The translations under genes were made by a program, and so were the position numbers. From assembly GCF_016482785.1 (NCBI RefSeq), contig NZ_JAEMXM010000019.1:38325-102324 (forward strand): a stretch of 64,000 nucleotides of DNA, read 5' to 3'. Under the pieces are notes generated by a model, which had not been told where the DNA came from, ran no database searches, and saw only the letters and a list, made by a program, of their open reading frames with translations. This stretch comes from Paenibacillus alkalitolerans (lineage in GTDB: Bacteria > Bacillota > Bacilli > Paenibacillales > YIM-B00363). Of the stretch, positions 25,461 through 34,261 are shown in pieces; within the stretch, counting starts at the first letter, position 1; each line of letters opens with the position of its first letter.

Positions 25461-26390
25461 ATGAGCATATTAGTGATCGGCAGCTTTATGATGGATTTGG
25501 TCGTGCGAACGGAACGGGCGCCGGAAGCGGGCGAAACGATCATCGGTACGAGCTTCGGAAGATTTCCGGGAGGAAAGGGCGCCAACCAAGCGGTTGCGGC
25601 GGCGCGTCTCGGCGGAAGCGTATGTATGGCGGGCATGCTCGGAAAAGACATGTTCGGGGAAGAAATGCGGGCGGTAATGGAAAAAGAATCGATCGATACG
25701 CGGCACATTTTGAACGATGAACATTCCTCAACCGGGGTAGGCTCCATCGTGCTGGACAAGAACGGTCAGAACCGGATCATCGTCGTTCCTGGCGCAAACT
25801 TGAAATATACCGCTGGGGATGTGGATAACATAGAGTCTGTGATTCAACAAGCCGACATGTTGATCATGCAGCTGGAGATGGATATTTCCGTAATGGAAAG
25901 AGCGGCGGAAATTGCGGCGGGACACGGTGTCCCGGTCATTCTTAACCCCGCTCCCGCGCAGCGGCTGAGCGACGAATTGCTGAGAAACGTCACGTATTTG
26001 ACTCCGAACGAAACGGAGCTGGAGCTGTTGACGGGCATCAAGCCCGCGAGCATGGACGAAGTCAAATATGCCGCTCAACTGCTTCTCGACAAAGGCGTGA
26101 AGCATATTGTCGTAACGTTGGCCGAGAAGGGAGCGCTCGTTTCGGCCGACGGAGGCTTTCAACATGTCGAAGGTTTCCCGGTGGAGCCTGTCGATACGGT
26201 GGCGGCGGGAGATTCGTTCAACGGTGCTTTGGCGGTACGGCTTGTTCAAGGAAAATCGCTGGTCGAAGCGGCGCGCTACGCGAATGCGGTCGGCGCTCTG
26301 ACGGTGACGAAGCTGGGCGCCATTCCATCTTTGCCTTACGCTTCGGAAGTGGAACGATTTATCGAAGGCAGAATAAAGGTAGGTGGCTGA
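25461..26390 (+). CDS. rbsK: Ribokinase
   Basis: A 309-residue PfkB-family kinase matching RbsK: GRFPGGKGANQAVAAARLGG is the N-terminal PfkB signature, VDTVAAGDSFNGAL the C-terminal one with the catalytic Asp, and YLTPNETELELLTGI the typical middle motif. It phosphorylates D-ribose or a related sugar at O5. GGGGAGGAACTC precedes ATG 25461; the longer frame overlaps the isomerase gene. The operon has no ribose transporter, so the substrate could be internal or come through an unlinked transporter. Confidence 0.93.
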   Translation: MSILVIGSFMMDLVVRTERAPEAGETIIGTSFGRFPGGKGANQAVAAARLGGSVCMAGMLGKDMFGEEMRAVMEKESIDTRHILNDEHSSTGVGSIVLDKNGQNRIIVVPGANLKYTAGDVDNIESVIQQADMLIMQLEMDISVMERAAEIAAGHGVPVILNPAPAQRLSDELLRNVTYLTPNETELELLTGIKPASMDEVKYAAQLLLDKGVKHIVVTLAEKGALVSADGGFQHVEGFPVEPVDTVAAGDSFNGALAVRLVQGKSLVEAARYANAVGALTVTKLGAIPSLPYASEVERFIEGRIKVGG

Positions 26391-26394
26391 TCCG

Positions 26395-26805
26395 ATGTTG
26401 AAAACAGTCTGTATACATCCGGAGTTAATGAAATTGTTGGCGGCTTGCGGGCATGGTGACAAAATATTGATCGCCGACGGGAATTACCCGATCGATTCGA
26501 ACACCGGCGGCGGGTGTGCCAAAATATATTTGAATTTGACGCACGGGATTCCGCTTGTAACGGATGTTTTGAGCGTTCTTGAGAAGACGATACCGGTGGA
26601 GAAGGCGGAGACGATGATTCCGGATTCCGGCGAAGAACCGGCTATTTTTTCCGAGTTCCGGTCGATATTGAACGGGCTTCAACCGGATTATTTAGGCCGG
26701 TTCGAATTTTATGAAGCGTGCAAGAAGGAAAATGTAAAAGTGGCCATAGCTACCGGGGAGCAGAGAATTTATGCGAATATTTTGCTGACGGTAGGCGTAG
26801 TGTAG
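26395..26805 (+). CDS. rbsD: RbsD/FucU family sugar mutarotase
   Basis: A 136-residue protein of the RbsD/FucU family, which converts pyranose or anomer forms of ribose or fucose. Hallmarks are LAACGHGDKILIADGNYP with the catalytic His, and ATGEQRIYANILLTVGV at the C-terminus. The sequence leans toward FucU (GHGD, ADxNYP), so an L-fucose-type mutarotase is possible. ATG 26395 has AGGTGG eight bases upstream; GTG 26383 is an alternative. It lies four bases after rbsK, clearly in one operon. Confidence 0.82.
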   Translation: MLKTVCIHPELMKLLAACGHGDKILIADGNYPIDSNTGGGCAKIYLNLTHGIPLVTDVLSVLEKTIPVEKAETMIPDSGEEPAIFSEFRSILNGLQPDYLGRFEFYEACKKENVKVAIATGEQRIYANILLTVGVV

Positions 26806-26889
26806 ATTCCGCCTTTCTAGATTTCTTCATTGGAAACACATATAATGATGAGAAATATGAAGCTTTCCTATCAGAGAGGTCAGGTCGAA

Positions 26890-27876
26890 TTGAAGAAGTT
26901 GACGGTGAAGGATGTAGCGAAAGAAGCCGGAGTATCGACCGCAACCATATCCCGTGTGCTTAACAATACCGGTTATGTCAGCGAGCACGCCCGGGAGCAA
27001 GTCCTGCGTACGATCAAGATGCTCAATTATCAGCCGAACTCTATCGCCCGAAGTCTGAAACAAAAGAAATCGAGCAGTATCGGTATCGTGTTGCCGGATA
27101 TGACCAATCCTTATTTCATGTCCATCTCGAGGCAAATACAGCGAAAATGCATGAGCGAGGGTTATCATTTGCTGTATATGGATACGGAGGAAGATCCGGA
27201 AAAAGAAAGACAAGCGTTGGATTTCCTGTTGGAGAAACGGGTCGAAGCTCTCATCATTGCAGGAACGGGTCAAAACAAGGACAAAATCGAATCCGCCGGC
27301 CAGTTGGGTGTTCATGTTATTCTTATCGACCGGAAAATAGAAAATCTAAGATTGGACGTCATCGCCGAAGATAACCGGTCCGTGTCGGAGGAAGCCGTGT
27401 CCTATCTCCTGAATAAAGGGCATCGGCATATCGGCATAATTAACGGACCGATGGCGGTAATCACGGCAAAAGAACGTTATGAGGGCGCCGAAGCCGCATT
27501 CGCCAAGTTCGGCGCGCGGCCGGATGCCCGTTATGTATATGAAGGGGATTTTACAAGGCAATCCGGCGCCGAAGGGGTTAAGCATCTCATGCGGTTGCCG
27601 GCTCCGCCGACGGCCATATTTTCCGCCAACAACGAAATGTCGTACGGGTTGTATCTAGGTCTTCATGAGCTTGGGATCCGTACGAATGAAATCGAAGTCG
27701 TCTCTTTCGGTGATTTGGAATTTTCCCCCTTATTTTCTCAAAAACTGTCCGTCATTATGCAAAATCCGCAGGAAATAGGCGACGCCGCGGCGGATCTTGT
27801 GCTCAAGCGGCTGGAGCTCGGGGGGAAAGGTTTTGAGAACCGGTTGTTTTATCCGCGGATGATCCAAAAACATTAA
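26890..27876 (+). CDS. LacI-family transcriptional regulator
   Basis: A 328-residue regulator. The N-terminal helix-turn-helix reads TVKDVAKEAGVSTATISRVL followed by a hinge NYQPNSIARSLK, then a periplasmic-binding-type sensor starting SIGIVLPDMTNPYFMSISRQ. It resembles RbsR. As last gene of the isomerase-kinase-mutarotase operon it likely represses it, binding the repeats at 24753-24799. I choose TTG 26890 after AGAGAGGTCAGGT; two upstream Met codons lack a ribosome site. A bidirectional terminator follows. Confidence 0.92.
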   Translation: MKKLTVKDVAKEAGVSTATISRVLNNTGYVSEHAREQVLRTIKMLNYQPNSIARSLKQKKSSSIGIVLPDMTNPYFMSISRQIQRKCMSEGYHLLYMDTEEDPEKERQALDFLLEKRVEALIIAGTGQNKDKIESAGQLGVHVILIDRKIENLRLDVIAEDNRSVSEEAVSYLLNKGHRHIGIINGPMAVITAKERYEGAEAAFAKFGARPDARYVYEGDFTRQSGAEGVKHLMRLPAPPTAIFSANNEMSYGLYLGLHELGIRTNEIEVVSFGDLEFSPLFSQKLSVIMQNPQEIGDAAADLVLKRLELGGKGFENRLFYPRMIQKH

Positions 27877-27878
27877 AT

Positions 27879-29429
27879 TTATATTTGAAACGGGGCCTTG
27901 CGGATTTGGGGGCTCCGTTTGCGTTTCATCGCGCCGGAAACGGCGAGCGCCATGCAGTATACAAGCAAAGCCGCGCTTATAGACGCTATAACAGCCCACA
28001 ACAAGTCAAATCCGGAGCGCTGCGAGAACGAAAATGCAAATTGCCCGCAAATTGCCATCAACAGCGCGCTGAATATCACTTTCATCGTTTGCCGGGCGTC
28101 CAAATAAAATCCGATGATGCGCGCGGTGGAGAAGAAATTGAGCAAGGCGAGCAGACAAATGCCCAAGCCGATTCCCAAGGCAACTCCGTTGATGCCGAAC
28201 TCGGTGCCGAAAATCATAATCGCCATCGCTTTGAAGGCGGTGGCAACGATAAAGTTCCACATGGTCGCGTTCGCCCTGCCCATCCCTAATAACACGGCGT
28301 GCAGCGGAGCTTCGAAGTAATGCAAGAAGAAAAAGGGAGCCAGAATCTTCAACAGTACTCCGGCTTCGGGAGCATGGTACACAAGGGTCGTCAACGGAGT
28401 CGCCCATATGTATAAAATAACGGTGGCCGGCGCTCCGACGATGAGTCCGATGCGCAGCGCCTGATCCATTCTGCGGTGCATCAATATTTCGTTGCGGCTG
28501 GCGTTCGCTTCGCTGACGGCGGGTATGAGCGCGGTCGACAACGAATGCGTAATGAAGCTCGGCAGAAACAGCAACGGGAACGCATAACCGGCCATCAACC
28601 CGAATTGTTTGGTGGCCAGCGCCGTGCCGATTCCGGCGACGGCTAAGCTTTTCGTAATGAGCATCGGCTGAAACGCGCTGTATACGGAGCTGATCAATCC
28701 GTGGCCTGTCGTCGGCAAGCCAATGTGCAGCAGTTCCGACAATGTTTGTTTGCCTTGTTGGAGATGGCGGGACAGCTTTTCCCTGACGCCGCTGTTTTGT
28801 CTGTACATTCTAAATCTTGTGATCAAGAACAACAGTCCGGCAGCCTCACCGAGCACGGCGGCGGTCATCGCGCCCGCGGCGGCATATTGGATTCCGTATG
28901 GAATGAGAAACTGCACCAAAGCGACAATGCAGACGATCTGTATCGTATTTTCGATCACGTCGGAGAAGGCGATCGATTTCATATTTTGCTTTCCTCGAAA
29001 ATAACCCTTCAGCACCGCCGATACCGCGACGACAGGAGCGATCGGAATGAGCGCAAGCATGGCGTAATATGCCCGTTGGTCGGTCAATAGGAAGGACGCG
29101 ATGGGCTTTGCGCCCAGAAGGGCGGTTGCGGTCAACGCAATGCTTAACGTGCAGGTAACGGCGAGCGAAACGGCGAGTATTTTCTTCACTTTCGCTTGAT
29201 TGCCCTGAGCGTCCGCTTCGGCGACAAGCTTCGAGATGGCCACGGGCAAACCAAGTTCCGTTAAAGTGATAATCAGCGGGATCAGCGGGTACGCCATCAT
29301 GAGCAAACCGATGCCCTCCGCGCCTAACAGCCTGGCCAAGACGATTCCGTTGATAAACCCTATAATTCTTGTTACCAAGGCGGCAGCCGTCAAAATGAAG
29401 GCTCCCCGAGCGAACGATTGTTTCTGCAT
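27879..29429 (-). CDS. SpoVB/MurJ-type lipid-linked oligosaccharide flippase
   Basis: A 516-residue polytopic protein of the MOP superfamily with about 14 hydrophobic segments: it begins FARGAFILTAAALVTRIIGF (family motif A-x-I-L-x-x-A-x-x-x-x-K/R-x-x-G) and holds VSAVLKGYFRGKQNMKSIA, typical of SpoVB and YtgP, which flip peptidoglycan lipid II or similar carriers. No sporulation or cell-wall gene is adjacent. Start after GGAGATGGATATGT at 29429. It converges on the LacI gene with a three-base gap, the stops sharing a hairpin. Confidence 0.87.
   Translation of the reverse strand: MQKQSFARGAFILTAAALVTRIIGFINGIVLARLLGAEGIGLLMMAYPLIPLIITLTELGLPVAISKLVAEADAQGNQAKVKKILAVSLAVTCTLSIALTATALLGAKPIASFLLTDQRAYYAMLALIPIAPVVAVSAVLKGYFRGKQNMKSIAFSDVIENTIQIVCIVALVQFLIPYGIQYAAAGAMTAAVLGEAAGLLFLITRFRMYRQNSGVREKLSRHLQQGKQTLSELLHIGLPTTGHGLISSVYSAFQPMLITKSLAVAGIGTALATKQFGLMAGYAFPLLFLPSFITHSLSTALIPAVSEANASRNEILMHRRMDQALRIGLIVGAPATVILYIWATPLTTLVYHAPEAGVLLKILAPFFFLHYFEAPLHAVLLGMGRANATMWNFIVATAFKAMAIMIFGTEFGINGVALGIGLGICLLALLNFFSTARIIGFYLDARQTMKVIFSALLMAICGQFAFSFSQRSGFDLLWAVIASISAALLVYCMALAVSGAMKRKRSPQIRKAPFQI
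27888..27920. terminator. Bidirectional terminator between convergent genes
   Basis: AAACGGGGCC and GGCTCCGTTT form a ten-pair stem with one mismatch, within the last codons of the minus-strand flippase and just after the LacI gene. Confidence 0.7.
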
Positions 29430-29539
29430 ACATATCCATCTCCGGCGATAAAGATTCCAATTGTTACAAATATGATAGAATAAAGAAATTAGAACTGATT
29501 TTCATAGAATTGAATTCATACTTTTGAAGGCGGTGTTCC

Positions 29540-30508
29540 ATGGAACTGCAACAGATTGTCAAATGGATTGACGGAATACGGGGCACGATCGGCCAGGTTG
29601 TCGTCGGCAAAGACGATACCGTCGATCTGCTGCTCACCTCGTTATTGGCCAACGGCCACGCGCTGCTGGAGGATGTGCCGGGCACAGGAAAAACGCTGCT
29701 CGCCAAATCGTTGGCCCGCTCGCTCGACTGCTCCTTCAAGCGAATCCAGTTTACGCCGGATCTGCTGCCTTCGGATGTAAGCGGCATCAATTACTTCAAC
29801 CAGAAGTCCGGTGATTTCGAATTTCGTCCGGGCCCGGTGTTCGCCAACGTTTTGCTGGCCGATGAGATCAACCGGGCGACGCCGCGCACGCAGTCGAGCC
29901 TGCTCGAGTGCATGGAGGAACGTCAAATTACGATAGACGGCGTCACCCATCGGCTGGAGTCGCCTTTCCTCGTTATCGCAACGCAAAACCCGGTAGACAA
30001 TCAAGGCACGTTTCCGCTGCCCGAAGCGCAGCTCGACCGGTTTTTGCTAAGGATCACAATGGGTTACCCTTCGTTTGAAGAGTCGAAGGACATTCTTCTC
30101 CGGTTTCGCGAATCGAATCCGCTTGACACGATTCGGCCGGCAGCGACCGCTGAGGAGGTCGTTGCCGCGCAGAAGTTTGCGGCGGCCGTCCGTATAAGCG
30201 ATGATTTGTTAAACTATATTATTCGGATCGCCGAAGCTTCCAGAAGCCACCCGGACGTTACTCTCGGCGTAAGTCCGCGCGGCAGCCAGGCGCTGCTGAA
30301 GGCTTCGCAGGCTTATGCGCTCGTTCGGGGACGGGACTATGTGACGCCGGACGACATTAAATCGGTGGCGGTGTCCGCGCTTTCACACCGTCTGCTTATC
30401 CGCAACGCCGTTCGGGGCCGGGAGCAACGGGCGGAAGAGGTCGTTCGGAAGCTGCTTAACGAAGTCGAGGTTCCGGCGGAACCGGCCGTTCTCTCGGAAC
30501 GAAGGTAG
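29540..30508 (+). CDS. MoxR-family AAA+ ATPase
   Basis: A 322-residue AAA+ chaperone-like ATPase of MoxR type: Walker A EDVPGTGKTLLAKSLA near residue 42, Walker B LLADEINRATPRTQSSLLEC near 107, sensor 1 region VIATQNPVDNQGTFPLPEAQ and sensor 2 VSPRGSQALL. MoxR proteins remodel or mature partner proteins, usually with DUF58 and von Willebrand or transglutaminase partners, and here DUF58 and DUF4129-like genes follow within 15 bases. GAAGGCGGTGTTCC precedes the start. Confidence 0.95.
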   Translation: MELQQIVKWIDGIRGTIGQVVVGKDDTVDLLLTSLLANGHALLEDVPGTGKTLLAKSLARSLDCSFKRIQFTPDLLPSDVSGINYFNQKSGDFEFRPGPVFANVLLADEINRATPRTQSSLLECMEERQITIDGVTHRLESPFLVIATQNPVDNQGTFPLPEAQLDRFLLRITMGYPSFEESKDILLRFRESNPLDTIRPAATAEEVVAAQKFAAAVRISDDLLNYIIRIAEASRSHPDVTLGVSPRGSQALLKASQAYALVRGRDYVTPDDIKSVAVSALSHRLLIRNAVRGREQRAEEVVRKLLNEVEVPAEPAVLSERR

Positions 30509-30518
30509 GCCCGGCGAT

Positions 30519-31595
30519 ATGCAGCTGCCTTGGTTCATCGTCAACTTGGTCGTAATGCTCGGAGTTCTTTCGTGGGTGTATAAAAGGAGCGCTTTGAAGC
30601 AGATGAGTTACTCGCGGCATTTTTCGAAAGAGACCGTATTTGAAGGCGAAGATGTCGAGATGGTGGAGCTCATCGTAAACCGGAAGCCGCTTCCGCTGCC
30701 GTGGGTTCGTCTCGAATCGCTTATTGAACGCGGGCTGTCGTTTAGCAAACAGACGAATCTGGATATCCGCAGCGGGGAGCTTTACCAGAACCATATCAGT
30801 CTGTTCAGCTTGCGGCCATACCGCCAAATCGTACGGAGGCATAAAGTTCAGTGCTTCAAACGGGGATATTACAGGTTGGATTCCGCGACGATGACCGCGG
30901 GCGATCCGTTCGGATTCGTGACGACTTCAAAGCGGTTCCCGCTTTCGCTCGAGCTTCTCGTATATCCGGGAACGGTGCCGCTTGCGGATCTGCCGCTCCC
31001 GAATCACAGCTGGCTCGGCGATATCGCCGTGCGGCGTTGGATTGTGGAAGATCCGTTTTTGACGGCGGGGGTGCGCGAATACCGTCCCGGCGATCCGCTT
31101 CAAGCCGTCAATTGGAAGGCGACGGCTCGCGCGGGCGCGCTTCAAGTGCACAAGAAGGATTTCACCGCCGATCACCGGCTCATGATTTGCCTCAATCTCG
31201 AAGTAAGCGAGACGATGTGGAAAGCGGTCATCGATCCCGAGCGGATCGAACAAGGGATACGTTATGCCGCATCGGTCGCCGTTTACGCGTTGAATAACGG
31301 CATCGAAACCGGATTCCTCTGCAACGGGTGGATGAAGGGTAAACCGAAACAGGCGGTCCGCATCGATCCGGCAGGCGGTACGGAACAGATTAGAGAATTG
31401 CTCGAAACGATGGCGAAGCTGGAGCTGGAGACGGCCGAGTCGATGTCATGGATGCTGGAGCGGGAAATATCGATGGCGGCAACCGACATGGACTTTCTGG
31501 TCATTACGTGCCATCAAGGGGACAAGCTGCGGGAAAACGCAGATGAATTAAAGAGATTGGGGAACGGCTTGGAATGGATGATCATACCCGGGTAA
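30519..31595 (+). CDS. DUF58 domain protein
   Basis: A 358-residue protein with one N-terminal membrane segment (FIVNLVVMLGVLSWVY) and the DUF58 signature VREYRPGDPLQAVNWKATAR near residue 190, a region related to von Willebrand A folds (LMICLNLEV). Such proteins pair with MoxR ATPases; their exact function is unknown, possibly envelope-protein assembly. It starts 11 bases after the MoxR stop; AGGCCCGGCG is a weak ribosome site. The gene is complete, of average length for the family. Confidence 0.9.
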   Translation: MQLPWFIVNLVVMLGVLSWVYKRSALKQMSYSRHFSKETVFEGEDVEMVELIVNRKPLPLPWVRLESLIERGLSFSKQTNLDIRSGELYQNHISLFSLRPYRQIVRRHKVQCFKRGYYRLDSATMTAGDPFGFVTTSKRFPLSLELLVYPGTVPLADLPLPNHSWLGDIAVRRWIVEDPFLTAGVREYRPGDPLQAVNWKATARAGALQVHKKDFTADHRLMICLNLEVSETMWKAVIDPERIEQGIRYAASVAVYALNNGIETGFLCNGWMKGKPKQAVRIDPAGGTEQIRELLETMAKLELETAESMSWMLEREISMAATDMDFLVITCHQGDKLRENADELKRLGNGLEWMIIPG

Positions 31596-31609
31596 GGAAG
31601 GGGGGATAC

Positions 31610-32950
31610 GTGTTGCGTGCGGCGGGTGGTGTCAGGAAAACTGCTTTGCTTTGGGTCGCGTGTTTCGTCGAACAGCTGGTGCTGCTGCCGGTTTGGCTGC
31701 TCCTTGATACTTTCTTGGTTCCCGAAGGGACGAAAGGGGTATGGCTTGCCGGATTGCCGCTTCTCGCGCTGGTCGGAACTGCCGCCGGTATCCAGTTGAA
31801 CGCTTTATGGGCACAGTGGGCGGCGGGAGCGGCCGTTGGGGCCGTGTTCGCCGTCATTGCCGCAGGAACCGGGTTGTATGCCGTCCCGCTGTTTGCCGCC
31901 GGTTTCTTTACCATGCTCCTAAGCATGTCGATATCGAACCGCGCGTGGGAACCCCGTTGGTATTGGATCGGAGTTGCGGTCAATTTCATAGGCTGTTTAG
32001 TGTTCGGTATTATTCCCGGTGGGACGGGCAAGCTTCTTCTATTGACCGTGACAGGAGGACTCTGCACGGTGATCGCTCTTTACGCATCGAACGTTACTTT
32101 TTTGCGCGGTGCATCGCTGTCGGAACGGAGGGATCGGTCCGTCCCGGCGCCTCTGAGAAACCATAACCGTGTATATGTAGGCGCAATTTTGGTTATTTCA
32201 GTGGTATTGACGGCAATGTTCGGAAATGTTGTGGGGACATTGCTGTGGAGCGCCTTCAAGTCCGTACTCAGGTGGCTGCTGCAGCGGCCGCAGCAAGAAG
32301 AACAGCCTGCGGAGCCGCCGGCGCAAACCGCTCCCCCGCAGCCGATCCTGCCGGACGTGCAGCAGGAGCCCGGATTGTTTGCGAAATTGCTCGATATATT
32401 GTTTTATACGATTACCGTCCTCATTTTGGCGGCTGTTGCGGGTTATGTTGCGTACTGGTTGTATAAGAACGGCGGAGGAATTTGGCGAAACTGGGTAAAC
32501 CGGCTCATTGCGCTGTTGCGCCGGTCGAAACGCGTAGAGGAAGGCGCGGGGTACACGGATGAAGAAACCGTAGTGTTCGATTGGACGGCGGTGAAAGCGG
32601 ACATTCGAAACCGTTGGCTGGGACGCTTCGGTTTCGGAAGGCGGGGAGAACGGTGGGAGCAGATGCGCAGCAACGGCGAGCGCGTCCGCTATTTGTTCCG
32701 GCGTTGGATGCGGTCGAACATCGATAACGGTTATGAAGCGAAGCCGCATTTGACCCCTTTGGAGACGGGACAGGACATAGCAAGGTGGGCGGCGGAAAGC
32801 GGAAAAGGCGGCGGTTCGAAGCGGCATTCCGTTGAGTACGTTCCGGATGCGGCCGATTCTTTGATCGCGCTTTACTATAAAGCCCGTTATTCCGGGAAAG
32901 ACGTGACCGACGATGAAGTGGAAAACGTTCGCGCCCGCGTCCTGAAATGA
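31610..32950 (+). CDS. Membrane protein with C-terminal DUF4129-like domain
   Basis: The 446-residue protein has about five N-terminal membrane segments, a Pro/Gln/Glu-rich linker near residues 235-255, one more membrane segment (TITVLILAAVAGYVAYWL) and a soluble tail ending SLIALYYKARYSGKDVTDDE, the DUF4129 pattern. It resembles the N-terminal membrane part of transglutaminase-type proteins usually found with MoxR and DUF58, but lacks a transglutaminase domain. GTG 31610 or TTG 31613 follows GGAAGGGGGG; the longer ATG start at 31574 overlaps the DUF58 gene. Confidence 0.8.
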   Translation: MLRAAGGVRKTALLWVACFVEQLVLLPVWLLLDTFLVPEGTKGVWLAGLPLLALVGTAAGIQLNALWAQWAAGAAVGAVFAVIAAGTGLYAVPLFAAGFFTMLLSMSISNRAWEPRWYWIGVAVNFIGCLVFGIIPGGTGKLLLLTVTGGLCTVIALYASNVTFLRGASLSERRDRSVPAPLRNHNRVYVGAILVISVVLTAMFGNVVGTLLWSAFKSVLRWLLQRPQQEEQPAEPPAQTAPPQPILPDVQQEPGLFAKLLDILFYTITVLILAAVAGYVAYWLYKNGGGIWRNWVNRLIALLRRSKRVEEGAGYTDEETVVFDWTAVKADIRNRWLGRFGFGRRGERWEQMRSNGERVRYLFRRWMRSNIDNGYEAKPHLTPLETGQDIARWAAESGKGGGSKRHSVEYVPDAADSLIALYYKARYSGKDVTDDEVENVRARVLK

Positions 32951-32956
32951 CGGCAC

Positions 32957-33031
32957 CTCGCCGAATCGTGTCCGGAGATGATAGTACTCGCCGATTTGGG
33001 TCAGGAAATGATAGCCCCCCGTCGAATCGTT
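32957..33031. repeat. Tandem 30-bp direct repeats, 2.5 copies
   Basis: Units at 32957-32986 and 32987-33016 begin CTCGCCGA and share GATGATAG-type 3' ends, with 23 of 30 bases identical; a third partial copy (CCCGTCGAATCGTT) follows at 33018. They start right after the DUF4129-type gene and precede the palindrome array. Confidence 0.6.
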
Positions 33032-33038
33032 CGAGTGT

Positions 33039-33220
33039 AACGGCAAAATTTTCCGCTGCAATGGATTTTCGGCGAATTGCTATACTGCAGCGGAAGTTTT
33101 TTCCTCTGCAGCTTTGAAATAGGCCATTTTTGAGTATGATGAATGCTAGAGCGGCAATTTTTACCGCTGTAATGGCCCAATAGGCCGTGTCATGAACGCA
33201 GCGGAAATATTTTGCCGCTG
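33039..33220. repeat. Array of four palindromic repeats (cluster A)
   Basis: Four imperfect palindromes of the form CAGCGG-N-AA...TT-N-CCGCTG centre near 33050, 33098, 33160 and 33210. The clearest are 33085-33111 (CTGCAGCGGAA...TTCCTCTGCAG) and 33199-33220. Spacing is about 46-65 bases. The same family appears at 37563-37748. Coding is not apparent in this 296-base gap. Confidence 0.8.
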
Positions 33221-33246
33221 TATGCATCTCTTTGGGGGTGGAGACG

Positions 33247-33558
33247 ATGAAGAAAATTAACAAAACCGAGGTTCACAAGGAATTACAGGCCTTCGTTGGG
33301 CAAGATGCATATATCCACAGTGAAGCCACGTCCTTCGTCTTCGTCCGCAATTTCCGTATTTCTATTACGGAATGCCATATTGCCGGCGAAGGGCCGTATC
33401 GGGTCGCAATCCGGTTCGAAAGAAACGGCTGGCTTCGCACGGAGGGGCTTACTCATTATGAAATAGATGAACAAGGCAGGCTGCTGTTGGCTGGTTATGA
33501 CGACAGAGGCCGAATGAATGTGGCATTGGAGCTGGGAAAGGAGGCGTTCCCCGAATGA
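33247..33558 (+). CDS. yojF: YojF family protein (DUF1806)
   Basis: A 103-residue protein resembling Bacillus YojF: start MKKINKTEVHKELQAFVGQD, then ATSFVFVRNFRISITECHI and GPYRVAIRFERNGWLRTEGL, ending LELGKEAFPE. YojF is the conserved partner gene of bshB2 in Bacillales; a direct role is not known, perhaps supporting the deacetylase. ATG 33247 has GGGGGTGGAGACG upstream. It overlaps bshB2 by four bases. Confidence 0.85.
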   Translation: MKKINKTEVHKELQAFVGQDAYIHSEATSFVFVRNFRISITECHIAGEGPYRVAIRFERNGWLRTEGLTHYEIDEQGRLLLAGYDDRGRMNVALELGKEAFPE

Positions 33559-34247
33559 AACGGAAACTGATGGCGGTATTTGCGCACCCCGACGACGAAT
33601 CGTTTATTTGCGGGGGAACGTTGGCGAAGTATGCGGGTTCGGGAGTCGAGATCACGCTCGTGAGCGCCACCAAGGGCGAAATGGGACGCCGCATGGGCAA
33701 TCCGCCTTATGTGAACCGGGAGTCCATGCCGCACATCCGGGAACAGGAGCTGCGGCAGGCATGCGCAGCATTGGGCATCCGTGATCTGATCTTCTTGGGT
33801 ATACGCGACAAGACGGTTGAATTTATCGATCAGGAACAACTGACCGGCAGGATCGCGGCACTGATGGAGGAAGCGGATCCCGACGTTGTTCTTACCTTTC
33901 ATGAGAGGCTCGGCGGCCACCCCGATCACTGCGCGATCGGCAAAGCGGCGACGGCGGCTTTTCACCGAACACGCCGGAAGGGCTCGCTATATTTCATCAC
34001 CTATGGCGATGCGATGGAGCATCCCGAACGGTACGGGTACACGAAGAATGACGTGGTTAAAATCGATATCAGCGATCAATTGGATGCGAAGCTCGCCGCC
34101 TACCGCGCTCACCGGTGCCAAACGGAAATCGACGAATGGGTATGGGGGCCGGATCACAAAGCGTTGGCGAAGTTTGGCCGGTACGAGTATTTTTTGAACG
34201 GCACTGTCTCGCTTCCTCTGCGTGTGTTCGATGATTTGTTCCAATGA
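33555..34247 (+). CDS. bshB2: Bacillithiol biosynthesis deacetylase BshB2
   Basis: A 230-residue PIG-L/LmbE-type zinc deacetylase: MAVFAHPDDESFICGG carries the metal-binding A-H-P-D-D-E, and GGHPDHCAIG the H-P-D-H second motif. BshB2 removes acetyl from GlcNAc-malate, an intermediate of the thiol bacillithiol. The yojF-bshB2 pairing and ATGA overlap support this function over other PIG-L roles. Full length for the family. The next gene, a UDP-sugar pyrophosphorylase, starts 14 bases later. Confidence 0.92.
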   Translation: MKRKLMAVFAHPDDESFICGGTLAKYAGSGVEITLVSATKGEMGRRMGNPPYVNRESMPHIREQELRQACAALGIRDLIFLGIRDKTVEFIDQEQLTGRIAALMEEADPDVVLTFHERLGGHPDHCAIGKAATAAFHRTRRKGSLYFITYGDAMEHPERYGYTKNDVVKIDISDQLDAKLAAYRAHRCQTEIDEWVWGPDHKALAKFGRYEYFLNGTVSLPLRVFDDLFQ

Positions 34248-34261
34248 GGGGTGAATGATAT

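Noticed and set aside
33039..33220. CRISPR array
   Set aside because: The repeats are themselves imperfect palindromes with variable arms and variable spacing of 46-65 bases; there is no exact repeat of 24-40 bases, and no cas gene is present.
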